Numbered from the stretch's first letter, positions 1 to 7,278 are shown. The stretch: DNA of 10,016 nt from Luminiphilus sp. (GCA_022425845.1 JAKMEU010000368.1:1-10016); one strand, 5' to 3'. Made by a program: numbers and translations. Notes: generated from the sequence alone by a model not told the origin.

Positions 1-585
1 GCCGTAGGGAGACGACAGCCAACCCGATGTCACGGGGCGCCCTGCGGGAATCGCCTCAGCTTGGGCCTCTGCGTCAAAAACCAGGCCGGCCAAAACGTCG
101 AGCTGCATATCGCGGTCGTCGAGGGTCGCCGAGAACAGATCAAAGGACTCGTCCAATGCACCGGGGAGCACTGCACTCGCTTCGGTCGCTGAGGGCACCA
201 TGGGCCCGCCGAGGGCCGGTTCGGCGCTGAAGTTGAACTCGCCCCCTTCCAGGCCCGCCAACGCGGTGAGGTGTGTACCCAGGGCATCGAGACGGGTGAC
301 GCGGACTTGCAGCTCAGCCAGCTTGCGCGTCATGGTTTCCAGTTTGCGCTTGGCATCCGCCGACAATTGGGCCAACTCGCTGGCCCTCTTGCTCGCTTCC
401 AACTCTGCCGCTGACAGCCGCGCTTCCTGGGCAACCGAAGTGCCCTGGCGCTGACCCAGCTCATAGCCCAGGCCCATGAGGCCCAGCGGCAGGCCAATAC
501 AGATGACCGACAGTGCCGCCCAGGACCAGCGACCGATCTCCAGTGTCCGGGAAGCTGCCGTCTTGTGGACCAGAATCAGTTTCAA
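1..585 (-). CDS. M23 family (LytM-like) peptidoglycan metallopeptidase, N-terminal part; runs off the left edge
   Basis: Open frame of 195 visible codons, cut by the window edge. It opens with MKLILVHKTAASRTL, then a hydrophobic segment at about residues 20-40 that should be a single membrane anchor. A charged, Ala/Leu/Glu/Lys-rich stretch at about 50-103 looks like a coiled coil. The visible end, around residues 182-195, reads GRPVTSGWLSSPYG, the typical opening of an M23 (peptidase LytM) domain. Inferred role: inner-membrane protein with a periplasmic domain that cuts peptidoglycan cross-links or activates an amidase. The zinc-binding histidines lie outside the window, so activity cannot be judged. 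The start must be TTG at 585-583: an in-frame TAG lies at 618-616 and no ATG or GTG lies between. No strong Shine-Dalgarno precedes it. A gene for an M23 protein between lpxC and secA is a familiar layout in Pseudomonas-like gammaproteobacteria (from memory). Confidence 0.85.
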   Translation of the reverse strand, partial: MKLILVHKTAASRTLEIGRWSWAALSVICIGLPLGLMGLGYELGQRQGTSVAQEARLSAAELEASKRASELAQLSADAKRKLETMTRKLAELQVRVTRLDALGTHLTALAGLEGGEFNFSAEPALGGPMVPSATEASAVLPGALDESFDLFSATLDDRDMQLDVLAGLVFDAEAQAEAIPAGRPVTSGWLSSPYG

Positions 586-687
586 ACGGGGTAACTCAGT
601 TTTAAGGGCTGCGTACTATGCCACGGGGCCAGCAGTCGGGGAAACCGCTGCGTGCCACCGATTGTTGGCAGTTCCCTACAAATTGGA
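586..687. other. lpxC / M23-gene intergenic spacer (102 nt)
   Basis: Non-coding gap between the lpxC stop (TGA, 690-688) and the TTG start of the M23 gene. It contains no ORF of note and no hairpin followed by a T run on either strand, so there is no visible intrinsic terminator. Read-through from lpxC into the M23 gene is therefore possible. A bulged hairpin lies in its middle and is listed separately. Confidence 0.7.
632..651 (-). other. bulged GC-rich hairpin in the lpxC / M23-gene spacer
   Basis: Read on the minus strand the segment pairs GCAGCGG with CCG-A-CTGC around a five-base TTTCC loop: seven base pairs with a single bulged A. No T tract follows on the transcribed strand, which argues against a simple intrinsic terminator. 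It could be an mRNA-stabilising or processing structure, or chance in GC-rich DNA. Confidence 0.3.
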
Positions 688-1605
688 TCAGGCCGTCGCC
701 AGCGCAGGGGCGGGGCCGTAGGATATGGGCGCATTTTCGGCCTCTTCGAAGGTCACCATCTCCCAGGCATCCTCCTGGGCAAGAAGTGCTCGCAGTACCG
801 CATTGTTGAGTGCGTGGCCCGATTTATGTGCGCGAAACTCACCTATAAGACTGTGTCCCAGCAGGTACAGGTCGCCAATGGCATCCAGCACCTTGTGCTT
901 GACGAATTCATCCTCATAGCGGAGTCCGTCCTGGTTCAGGATCCGGAATTCATCCACGACAATAGCGTTATCCACGCTGCCACCCCGCGCGAGGCCCTGG
1001 GCACGCAGGTACTCAATCTCGTGCATAAACCCAAAGGTTCTCGCACGGCTGACTTCTTTGACAAACGAGGTGGTGGAAAAATCGATTTCGGCAAATGCGG
1101 CTCGATCGTGAAAGACGGGGTGATCAAAGTCGATGGAGAAAGCAACCTTGAACCCCTCAAAAGGTAAAAGACTGGCCTGCTTGTCACCGTCTCGAACCGT
1201 GACGGGACGCTTGATACGAATAAACTTTTTCGCGGCCGGCTGCTCTTCGACACCCGCGGACTGGAGCAGGAACACGAAGGGACCTGCGCTGCCATCCATG
1301 ATGGGCACTTCTGGCGCCGTTACATCGACAAAGGCATTATCAATACCGAGACCGGCCATCGCGGACAGTAGATGTTCGACCGTCGATACCCGGGCTTCAC
1401 CCAACCCAAGACTGGTGGAGAGCGTGGTATCGCCGACACTCTGGGCGCAGGCGGGGATTTCCTGCACCGGAGAGAGGTCAGTGCGGCGGAAGACGATGCC
1501 GTTGTCGACGGGAGCAGGGCTGAGGGTCAGAAAAACCTTTTCTCCCGTATGTAAACCAACGCCAGTGGCCTTGATCGGATTCCGCAACGTTCTCTGTCTG
1601 ATCAT
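688..1605 (-). CDS. lpxC: UDP-3-O-acyl-N-acetylglucosamine deacetylase LpxC
   Basis: Zinc-dependent deacetylase of the first committed step of lipid A synthesis, in the cytoplasm: it removes acetate from UDP-3-O-acyl-GlcNAc. The 305 residues match the usual family length. Visible signatures are the N-terminal TGVGLHTG (residues 14-21), STVEHLLSA with the first zinc histidine H78, HKVLDAIGD with zinc ligands H237 and D241, and the general-acid histidine H264 in HKSGHALNN. The order of these residues matches E. coli LpxC (H79, H238, D242, H265). ATG start with AAGG seven nt upstream. It lies 41 nt after ftsZ and in the same direction, the standard gammaproteobacterial position at the end of the dcw cluster. 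In enterobacteria LpxC is controlled by FtsH proteolysis through its C-terminus. The tail here (ending APALATA) is small and Ala-rich, but no regulation can be proved from sequence. Confidence 0.98.
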   Translation of the reverse strand: MIRQRTLRNPIKATGVGLHTGEKVFLTLSPAPVDNGIVFRRTDLSPVQEIPACAQSVGDTTLSTSLGLGEARVSTVEHLLSAMAGLGIDNAFVDVTAPEVPIMDGSAGPFVFLLQSAGVEEQPAAKKFIRIKRPVTVRDGDKQASLLPFEGFKVAFSIDFDHPVFHDRAAFAEIDFSTTSFVKEVSRARTFGFMHEIEYLRAQGLARGGSVDNAIVVDEFRILNQDGLRYEDEFVKHKVLDAIGDLYLLGHSLIGEFRAHKSGHALNNAVLRALLAQEDAWEMVTFEEAENAPISYGPAPALATA

Positions 1606-1646
1606 GGTCTCGCCTTATCCTCATGGATCGCGGACCACAAACCACG
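1606..1646. other. ftsZ / lpxC intergenic spacer (41 nt)
   Basis: Short spacer between the ftsZ TAA (1649-1647) and the lpxC ATG. It holds the lpxC ribosome-binding site (AAGG, 1616-1613) but no hairpin and no convincing promoter. An ATG 19 nt upstream of the lpxC start is out of frame and has no good Shine-Dalgarno. Confidence 0.6.
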
Positions 1647-2816
1647 TTAGTCCGCCTGTCGACGCAGAAAAGCAGGAATATCGAAATAATCCTCTGCACC
1701 GCCCTCTGCAGGCGCTGTCGCCTGCGGCGCCACCCCTGCCTGTGCAACACGTGCACGTTTAGCGGGTGGCAAATCATATGTGTCGTCGTAACTCGGCGCC
1801 GACGTTCCTGTCGACGCAACGGGCACCGGATCAACAATCGCCAGGGGGGGACGGGCCTCTGCACCACCCAAACCTGTTGCCACGACCGTGACCTTGAGCG
1901 TATCGGTCAACTCAGGGTCTATCACGGTTCCCACTACCACGGTTGCATCTTCCGATGCGTATTCTTCTATCGTGTCGCCAACTTCTGAGAACTCACCTAA
2001 CGACAGGTCCAGTCCTGCAGTAATGTTGACCAAAACACCTCTGGCACCGCTTACATCTATATCGTCGAGCAAAGGACTGTTGATGGCACGTTCAGCCGCC
2101 TCACGAGCCCTGTTTTCTCCCGACGCCTGTCCTGTGCCCATCATCGCTGCGCCCATCTCGGACATGACGGTGCGGACGTCTGCAAAGTCCACATTTATCA
2201 TTCCGGGGCGGATTATCAGTTCCGCGATGCCCTGAACAGCCCCCAAAAGTACATCATTGGCCTCGCGGAAGGCATCCAAGAGACTGGTATTTTTGCCCAA
2301 GACCTCCAGCAATTTTTCATTGGGAATCGTGATTAGACTGTCGCAGTGCTGCTCAAGTTCCCCAAGACCTGACTCGGCTATTTTAAGACGCGATTTGCCT
2401 TCGAAACTGAAAGGGCGCGTGACCACAGCGACTGTCAGAATGCCCATTTCACGGGCCACCTCAGCGACAATCGGGGCACCGCCGGTGCCGGTACCACCGC
2501 CCATTCCGGCCGTCACAAAGACCATATCAGCGCCATGAAGTGCATCGGCAATTCGATCACGGTCTTCCAGGGCCGCCGCTCGACCAATATCCGGATTGGC
2601 CCCTGCACCCAGTCCTTTGGTGATACCTGTCCCCAACTGCAGGACGGTTTTGGCGGCAATATCTGACAGTGCCTGGGCATCGGTATTGGCACAGATAAAA
2701 TCCACGCCTTCAATGTTATTTTCGATCATGTGTCGAACGGCATTGCCCCCACCGCCACCGACACCGACCACCTTAATCACCGCATTTTGTGGTGCGTTAT
2801 CAACCAATTCAAACAT
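1647..2816 (-). CDS. ftsZ: cell division protein FtsZ (bacterial tubulin)
   Basis: GTPase that polymerises at midcell into the Z ring and recruits the divisome. The protein has 389 residues, typical of the family. The N-terminal Rossmann part starts with VVGVGGGGGNAV (about 16-27). The tubulin signature GGGTGTG is at 107-113. The T7 loop NVDFADVR (208-215) carries the catalytic aspartates that complete the GTPase site of the neighbouring subunit. The globular domain ends near residue 318. A variable linker of about 55 residues, rich in Ala, Pro, Ser and Thr, leads to the conserved C-terminal peptide DYFDIPAFLRRQAD (376-389), the usual docking site for FtsA and ZipA. ATG start with GGGGAG seven nt upstream (2829-2824). 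It sits 71 nt after ftsA; that spacer may carry its own promoter. No missing residues or frame breaks. Confidence 0.99.
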   Translation of the reverse strand: MFELVDNAPQNAVIKVVGVGGGGGNAVRHMIENNIEGVDFICANTDAQALSDIAAKTVLQLGTGITKGLGAGANPDIGRAAALEDRDRIADALHGADMVFVTAGMGGGTGTGGAPIVAEVAREMGILTVAVVTRPFSFEGKSRLKIAESGLGELEQHCDSLITIPNEKLLEVLGKNTSLLDAFREANDVLLGAVQGIAELIIRPGMINVDFADVRTVMSEMGAAMMGTGQASGENRAREAAERAINSPLLDDIDVSGARGVLVNITAGLDLSLGEFSEVGDTIEEYASEDATVVVGTVIDPELTDTLKVTVVATGLGGAEARPPLAIVDPVPVASTGTSAPSYDDTYDLPPAKRARVAQAGVAPQATAPAEGGAEDYFDIPAFLRRQAD

Positions 2817-2841
2817 CGTGACTCTCCCCTCGTTTTACAAA

Positions 2842-2857
2842 CCCGGTATAACCCGGG
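2842..2857. repeat. short inverted repeat in the ftsA / ftsZ spacer
   Basis: CCCGG (2842-2846) and CCGGG (2853-2857) are perfect inverted copies separated by six bases, giving a five-pair all-GC stem. On the minus strand it lies in the untranslated leader of ftsZ, upstream of its Shine-Dalgarno. It overlaps the -10-like element listed here. No T tract follows, so it is not a clear terminator. It could be an operator, an mRNA-stability stem or chance. Confidence 0.35.
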
Positions 2858-2872
2858 CACTCCCCTTGAAAA
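2845..2872 (-). promoter_or_regulatory. candidate ftsZ-proximal sigma70-like promoter
   Basis: On the minus strand TTTTCA (2872-2867) and TATACC (2850-2845) are separated by 16 nt. Each hexamer matches the sigma70 consensus at four of six positions. Transcription would start about 20 nt upstream of the ftsZ Shine-Dalgarno. In E. coli ftsZ has several promoters, located within ftsQ and ftsA, so an internal promoter near ftsZ is plausible, but a match of this quality occurs by chance often. Weak evidence. Confidence 0.3.
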
Positions 2873-2887
2873 GCACTCTGAAACCCC

Positions 2888-4120
2888 TCAGAAGTGCTTA
2901 CCAAACCAGTCCCTTACACTCGCAAACAGGCCACCAGCGCCCGCGCCGGATCGCGATGTACTTGCAGATTCTTCGTCCCGGGCGCCATAGATGAGCAGCC
3001 CGACCGCCGTTGCATAAATTGGATTGCGAATAATGTCGCTGAGACCCTGCGCATGCTGTGGCGCTCCGACCCGCACCGGCATGTGGAAAATTTCCTCAGC
3101 CAGCTCTACGGCCCCCTCCATCTTCGACGTGCCCCCAGTGAGCAGCACCCCAGCAGGAATGAGTTCCTCGTAGCCCGAACGGCGAATTTCCGCCTGAATC
3201 AAGGTAAACAACTCGTCATACCGTGGCTCGACGACCTCAGCCAAAGACTGCCGGGACAGATCCCTGGGAGGACGGTCACCGACACTGGGCACCTTGATGG
3301 TTTCATCAACTCCCGCCAGCTGGGTCAGGGCACAGGCATAGCGGATCTTGATTTCCTCTGCGTGCTGGGTCGGTGTTCGCAGGGCCATGGCGATGTCACT
3401 GGTGACCTGATCGCCAGCGATCGGGATGACCCCGGTATGCCGGATTGCGCCGTCAGTGAAGATGGCAATATCAGACGTGCCACCTCCAATATCCACCAGG
3501 CAGACCCCAAGGTCCCGCTCATCGGCAGTAACAACTGAAAAACTGGAGGCCAGCTGCTCCAGGATGATGCCATCCACTTCAAGACCACATCGGTGGATAC
3601 ATTTCTCTATGTTCTGAGCTGCATTGACGGCGCAGGTCACCAGGTGAACCTTGGCTTCAAGGCGCACGCCCGACATACCCAGCGGCTCCTTGATTCCGCC
3701 CTGATTATCGATCACGTATTCCTGCGGCAAGACATGCAGCACTTTCTGGTCAGCGGGAATTGCCACAGCCTGTGCAGCATCCAGCACGCGCTCGACATCG
3801 GCGCTGACAACCTCGCCCTCCCGGATGGCGACAATGCCATGGGAGTTCATTGAGCGAATATGGCTGCCGGCAATACCCACATAAACCGAGTGGATCTGGC
3901 AGCCCGCCATCAGTTCGGCTTCTTCAACCGCGCGCTGAATGGCGTTGACGGTGGATTCGATATCCACCACCACGCCTTTCTTCATTCCTCGGGATGGATG
4001 TGAGCCGATACCCACCACCTCGATGGTACCTTCGGAGTCCACCTCGCCTACCACAGCGACGACTTTTGAGGTCCCGATATCCAGGCCCACAATCATGCGC
4101 TTTTCGGGTACTGCAACCAT
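2888..4120 (-). CDS. ftsA: cell division protein FtsA
   Basis: Actin-fold ATPase that binds the FtsZ C-terminal peptide, tethers the Z ring to the inner membrane and helps recruit later division proteins. The chosen start gives 410 residues, close to E. coli FtsA (420). Actin-family signatures: GLDIGTSK (12-19, phosphate 1), VDIGGGTSD (209-217, phosphate 2) and LLTGGTSKMEG (326-336, adenosine). The 1C subdomain lies between the first two. The C-terminal GLFASVRDWFGKHF (397-410) is the amphipathic membrane-targeting helix, reached through a Ser/Gly/Ala-rich linker. The ATG at 4120-4118 is chosen because AAGGAG lies eight nt upstream and its A is shared with the TGA of ftsQ (TGATG), a classic coupling junction. 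The open frame extends to 4258, but that extension lies inside ftsQ and does not look like FtsA. A second ATG at codon 9 is a less likely start. Confidence 0.98.
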   Translation of the reverse strand: MVAVPEKRMIVGLDIGTSKVVAVVGEVDSEGTIEVVGIGSHPSRGMKKGVVVDIESTVNAIQRAVEEAELMAGCQIHSVYVGIAGSHIRSMNSHGIVAIREGEVVSADVERVLDAAQAVAIPADQKVLHVLPQEYVIDNQGGIKEPLGMSGVRLEAKVHLVTCAVNAAQNIEKCIHRCGLEVDGIILEQLASSFSVVTADERDLGVCLVDIGGGTSDIAIFTDGAIRHTGVIPIAGDQVTSDIAMALRTPTQHAEEIKIRYACALTQLAGVDETIKVPSVGDRPPRDLSRQSLAEVVEPRYDELFTLIQAEIRRSGYEELIPAGVLLTGGTSKMEGAVELAEEIFHMPVRVGAPQHAQGLSDIIRNPIYATAVGLLIYGARDEESASTSRSGAGAGGLFASVRDWFGKHF

Positions 4121-4926
4121 CAGCGTATCTCCTTCCACTTGGCCGCTGAGGTGCTCCCCAGGGCCCATTGTGATGTCGGCAGAAAGGCCACCGCCGCACC
4201 ATGCTCGTAACGCATATCGACGCTCAGGACGGGCTGGTCTGCGAGCTGTGCCCGCCACAGCGTGACGAAACGGCCCAGCCGTTCGATATGGTGGTCGGCC
4301 CCCAGGTGCAAAATGCTGCCGTTATCCAGCTCGGCGGTGACCTGACCCAACACATCTTCCTGCAGCGCCACCATTTGCAAACCCGTGGATGCCAGCAATG
4401 CCTCGAGGTTCTGATAGCGTCGGGTCATGGCGGCCTCCGAGCCCGAGGGTCCTTCAAGCCGCGCGAGATCTGCCCAGCGGTCGTCGAATGTGCCGGGAAA
4501 ATACTCGCCCTGGTGATTCAGAAACCCATCCAGACCCCAACGGGCGACAGGGCGCTGCTCCTCAATGCTGACCACCACCGCATCGGGCCAGCGACGGCGG
4601 ACCGTGGCTCGATAAATCCAGGGCATGGCTTCAAGCTCCTGGCGAATCCCGTCGAGATCCAATGCGAGGAATCCAATATTCAGCGAACCTGCCAGCTGCT
4701 GCTCCAAATCTGATTGCGCCACGTGCTCCACGGCACCCCGCACAACGAGTCGCTCCACCCGCAGGTCCAGCAGGTACAGGCCGGCCCGCCCCGTCGCAGC
4801 AATCAACAGCAGCAACCCGACAACCACACTCGAGCGCAGGGCCATGGTGCGGAGCCTTGACCGCCAGGACGCCTGAGCCGCCTTTGCCTGCTTCCTGACA
4901 GCCTGACGAGCGGGCTTACGAGGCAT
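4120..4926 (-). CDS. ftsQ: cell division protein FtsQ
   Basis: Bitopic inner-membrane protein that links the cytoplasmic Z ring to the periplasmic divisome by binding FtsB-FtsL. It has 268 residues. A short Lys/Arg/Ala-rich cytoplasmic tail (1-31) precedes a membrane segment at about 32-53. A POTRA domain follows at about 55-126, with the family's typical MPWIYRATVRRRWPD (101-115) and VVSIEEQRPVARW (118-130). The rest is the FtsQ beta domain. Sequence conservation is low, as usual for FtsQ, so the call rests on the POTRA pattern plus the ddl-ftsQ-ftsA order. The ATG is set by GGAGG (4937-4933) six nt upstream. The start overlaps the end of ddl by 11 nt, and the stop overlaps the ftsA start by one base. 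One oddity is Arg47 inside the predicted membrane segment, which leaves a core of only about 14 uninterrupted apolar residues. Confidence 0.96.
   Translation of the reverse strand: MPRKPARQAVRKQAKAAQASWRSRLRTMALRSSVVVGLLLLIAATGRAGLYLLDLRVERLVVRGAVEHVAQSDLEQQLAGSLNIGFLALDLDGIRQELEAMPWIYRATVRRRWPDAVVVSIEEQRPVARWGLDGFLNHQGEYFPGTFDDRWADLARLEGPSGSEAAMTRRYQNLEALLASTGLQMVALQEDVLGQVTAELDNGSILHLGADHHIERLGRFVTLWRAQLADQPVLSVDMRYEHGAAVAFLPTSQWALGSTSAAKWKEIR
4129..4134 (-). promoter_or_regulatory. ribosome-binding site that sets the ATG start of ftsA
   Basis: AAGGAG on the minus strand lies eight nt before ATG 4120, within the end of ftsQ. It supports the 410-residue FtsA over the longer open frame that reaches 4258. 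Confidence 0.8.
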
Positions 4927-5845
4927 CGTGGACCTCCATACTCAGGCGGAATATTTCGGCCAGTAAATCGGCCATCGACAGTCCTGCGGCCTGCGCTGCC
5001 ATGGGGACGAGACTGTGACCGGTCATACCCGGAATCGTATTGACCTCAAGCAGCTGCCAGGCGCCGGTCGCATCTCGCATTACATCCACTCGCCCCCAGA
5101 CATCGGCGCCCACCGACTCAAATGCATCCAAGGCGAGTTTTCCCAGGGCTGACTCCTCGTCGCCGGATAATCCCGAAGGGCAGAAAAAACCAGTGGCATC
5201 GGAGATGTACTTGGCGTCAAAGTCATAAAAACTGCTGGCAGGCTCTATTCGAATCGAGGGCAGTGCACGAGAACCGAGGATCGCGACGGTGTATTCGTCT
5301 CCCGCCACGAACTGCTCTGCCAACACGGCACCCCGATGGGAAGACGCATGCTTCCACGCCGTTTCCAGCTCCCGTGCCGAGGAGGCCTTGCTCATACCGA
5401 TTGAGGACCCCTCGAGTGCAGGCTTCACAAAAAGCGTCCCGAATTGGGCGATCAGGTCCGACCAATTGCTGTCTGCCGTCAGGACGGTAAATGCTGGCGT
5501 GGGCAGGCCAGCCCCCAACCACAGCTGCTTGGTTCGCACCTTATCCATGGTCAATGCTGAGCCAAGCAGGCCGGAACCACTGTAGGGAAGCTTCATCAGC
5601 TCAAATAGGCCCTGGAGCGTTCCGTCCTCCCCGCCCGGTCCGTGCAGCAGGTTGAAAACAAACTCGACCCCTTGCAGGCGCTCTGGCCAACCATCCACCG
5701 CGGGGTCAACCCGCACAATATCAGCGCCGGCCGCCTCCAGAGCTGCAGCCACATTGCCACCACTCTCCAGGGAAATTTCCCGCTCAGCGGCGGTACCACC
5801 CAGCAGCACGGCGAACTTTCTCCCGTTGAGCAATGCGGCGTTCAC
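4916..5845 (-). CDS. ddlB: D-alanine--D-alanine ligase (DdlB type)
   Basis: Cytoplasmic ATP-grasp ligase that joins two D-Ala to make the dipeptide that MurF later adds to the UDP-MurNAc tripeptide. It has 309 residues; E. coli DdlB has 306. Signatures: LLGGTAAEREISL (14-26) with the substrate-binding E21, HGPGGEDGTLQG (68-79), FVKPALEGSSIGMSK (139-153), the omega loop YDFDAKYIS (207-215) with Tyr213, and the metal ligands D254, E267 and N269 in RVDVM and LEVNT. The Tyr in the omega loop is the one associated with D-Ala specificity rather than D-lactate. The start is GTG (5845-5843), chosen because GGAGG lies six nt upstream and the GTGA overlap couples it to murC. There is no murB between murC and ddl, as in many gammaproteobacteria. 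Confidence 0.98.
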   Translation of the reverse strand: MNAALLNGRKFAVLLGGTAAEREISLESGGNVAAALEAAGADIVRVDPAVDGWPERLQGVEFVFNLLHGPGGEDGTLQGLFELMKLPYSGSGLLGSALTMDKVRTKQLWLGAGLPTPAFTVLTADSNWSDLIAQFGTLFVKPALEGSSIGMSKASSARELETAWKHASSHRGAVLAEQFVAGDEYTVAILGSRALPSIRIEPASSFYDFDAKYISDATGFFCPSGLSGDEESALGKLALDAFESVGADVWGRVDVMRDATGAWQLLEVNTIPGMTGHSLVPMAAQAAGLSMADLLAEIFRLSMEVHDAS

Positions 5846-7278
5846 GACTCACCTCCCAGATCGGGGGTATCCGCCAGCGCACGGGCCAATTGCCCGATAT
5901 TGCCGGCGCCCTGGGTCAACAGAAGGTCGCCGGGTTCAAGCACGTCACGAAGCACGCCGGGCACACTCGCTATATCCGGGACAAAAATGGGCTCAATAGA
6001 GCCGCGTTGGCGTATGCTGCGCGCCAATGATCGACCGTCGGCGCCCGGTATCAGTTCCTCACCAGCAGGGTAGACATCGAGCAGCAGCAACAGGTCACAA
6101 CCCGACAACACCGCCACAAAGTCCTCATAAAAATCCCGGGTTCGCGAATAGCGGTGTGGCTGGAATACCATGACGATTCGCTGTTCGGGAAAAGCGGCTC
6201 GGGCTGCATTCAGGGTCGCCTGAACCTCCGTGGGGTGATGTCCGTAGTCATCGACCAACACCGCGCTGCCCCTCGGGAACTGAATTTTCCCCAACGCGCT
6301 GAAGCGACGTCCGACACCGGAAAATTGGGTGAGGCCCTTCTCAATCGACGTATCGTCAAGGCCCAGCTCTGTCGCCACTGCCGCCGCCGCTGCCGCATTC
6401 AGCGCGTTATGTTCCCCGGGCATACTCAGATTGATGGCCAGGCTGGCGCCGCCTTCAGGGCGGTCAAGATTAAATTGCGTCGTCAGGCCATTTACCGCGA
6501 CATCCGTCACTCGGTAATCCGCGTCCGGGTGTTTGCCATAGGTCAGGACTCGACGGGTGGTTTGCGGCAACAGGCGCTGCACGCCCGGATCGTCAAGGCA
6601 GAGAATGGCCAGGCCGTAAAAGGGCAGATTGTGCAGAAACTCCAGGAAGGCCTGCTCATAGTGCCCGATGTCCCCGCCATAATGGTCCATGTGATCCGCC
6701 TCAACATTGGTCACCACGGTGACCATAGGCAGCAGGTGCAGGAATGAGGCGTCGCTCTCATCGGCCTCGACGATCAGATACTGCCCGGCTCCGAGGCGCG
6801 CGTTGCTGCCCGCGTTGTTCAGCACCCCTCCGATCACAAAGGTAGGGTCCTCCCCCGCCTCACCGAAAATGGATGCCAGCAGACTTGTGGTCGTGGTTTT
6901 GCCGTGAGTGCCCGCGACCGCTATTCCGCGCCGGTAGCGCATCAGTTCCGCCAACATTTCGGCCCGTGGCACCACAGGAATTCGTGCGGCGCGGGCGGCG
7001 AGCAGCTCAGGATTGTCATCGGGTATCGCGCTGGAGGTCACCAACACCTCAGCACCCACAATATGTGACGCCTTGTGACCGATATGCACCTCGATACCGA
7101 GGTTGCGCAGCCGTGCCACCACCGCACTGTCGGCAACATCCGAACCGGTAACCCGGTAGCCGAGCTGTGCCAGCACCTCGGCAATCCCACTCATTCCGGA
7201 ACCACCAATACCCAGCATGAAGATATGCTCTGTTCCACCCATGGGCTGGGCTGCAGGACGTGTCATATCAGGCAACAC
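5842..7278 (-). CDS. murC: UDP-N-acetylmuramate--L-alanine ligase MurC
   Basis: Cytoplasmic ATP-dependent ligase that adds L-Ala to UDP-MurNAc, the first peptide-stem step. It has 478 residues, the usual size. The N-terminal UDP-binding Rossmann domain begins with MLGIGGSGMSGIAEVL (21-36). The ATP-binding loop GTHGKTTTT is at 123-131. EADESDASF (171-179) and NVEADHMDHY (191-200) belong to the central Mur ligase domain, with the Mg-binding glutamate and histidine. DDYGHHPTEV (343-352) and QPHRYSRT (373-380) are typical of the MurC C-terminal domain and separate it from MurD, MurE and MurF. The start is GTG (7278-7276): a strong AGGAGG lies six nt upstream. The alternative ATG at 7266-7264, just after the murG stop, would be 18 nt from that site. 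The start lies 11 nt inside murG, and the stop overlaps the ddl start by four nt. Confidence 0.98.
   Translation of the reverse strand: MLPDMTRPAAQPMGGTEHIFMLGIGGSGMSGIAEVLAQLGYRVTGSDVADSAVVARLRNLGIEVHIGHKASHIVGAEVLVTSSAIPDDNPELLAARAARIPVVPRAEMLAELMRYRRGIAVAGTHGKTTTTSLLASIFGEAGEDPTFVIGGVLNNAGSNARLGAGQYLIVEADESDASFLHLLPMVTVVTNVEADHMDHYGGDIGHYEQAFLEFLHNLPFYGLAILCLDDPGVQRLLPQTTRRVLTYGKHPDADYRVTDVAVNGLTTQFNLDRPEGGASLAINLSMPGEHNALNAAAAAAVATELGLDDTSIEKGLTQFSGVGRRFSALGKIQFPRGSAVLVDDYGHHPTEVQATLNAARAAFPEQRIVMVFQPHRYSRTRDFYEDFVAVLSGCDLLLLLDVYPAGEELIPGADGRSLARSIRQRGSIEPIFVPDIASVPGVLRDVLEPGDLLLTQGAGNIGQLARALADTPDLGGES
5848..5857 (-). promoter_or_regulatory. ribosome-binding site that sets the GTG start of ddl
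   Basis: The minus strand reads GGGAGGTGAG, and its GGAGG core ends six nt before GTG at 5845-5843. It lies within the last codons of murC. It supports the GTG as the true start and coupling to murC translation. Confidence 0.8.

Noticed and set aside
615..644. Promoter-like pair upstream of the M23 gene (CATAGT with TTCCCC or TTTCCC on the minus strand)
   Set aside because: The -35 matches only three of six consensus positions, which is expected by chance in a 100-nt spacer.
652..1167. 171-codon plus-strand open frame opposite lpxC
   Set aside because: It lies antisense to a fully conserved lpxC, its translation resembles no family I recognise, and it has no convincing ribosome-binding site. 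GC-rich codon structure produces such antisense frames.
1606..1646. A private lpxC promoter in the ftsZ/lpxC spacer
   Set aside because: Only a TTGTGG with no matching -10 at proper spacing could be found. If lpxC has its own promoter it is more likely inside ftsZ.
1133..1762. 209-codon plus-strand open frame across the lpxC 5' end and ftsZ 3' end
   Set aside because: Spans two conserved genes in antisense; low-complexity Ser/Pro/Arg translation; no family features.
1478..1867. 129-codon minus-strand frame overlapping the end of ftsZ, the spacer and the start of lpxC
   Set aside because: Out of frame with both genes and composed of Arg/His-rich residues typical of a shadow. FtsZ and LpxC fully explain the coding signal.
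2894..3538. 214-codon plus-strand open frame opposite ftsA
   Set aside because: Antisense to conserved ftsA; its product has no recognisable domain or start signal.
4121..4258. 46-codon N-terminal extension of ftsA
   Set aside because: The extension is Arg/Gly/Ala-rich, overlaps ftsQ, and is unlike FtsA. The ATG at 4120 has a good Shine-Dalgarno and gives the normal length.
6154..6747. 197-codon plus-strand open frame opposite murC
   Set aside because: Antisense shadow of a conserved Mur ligase; no motif and no ribosome-binding site.
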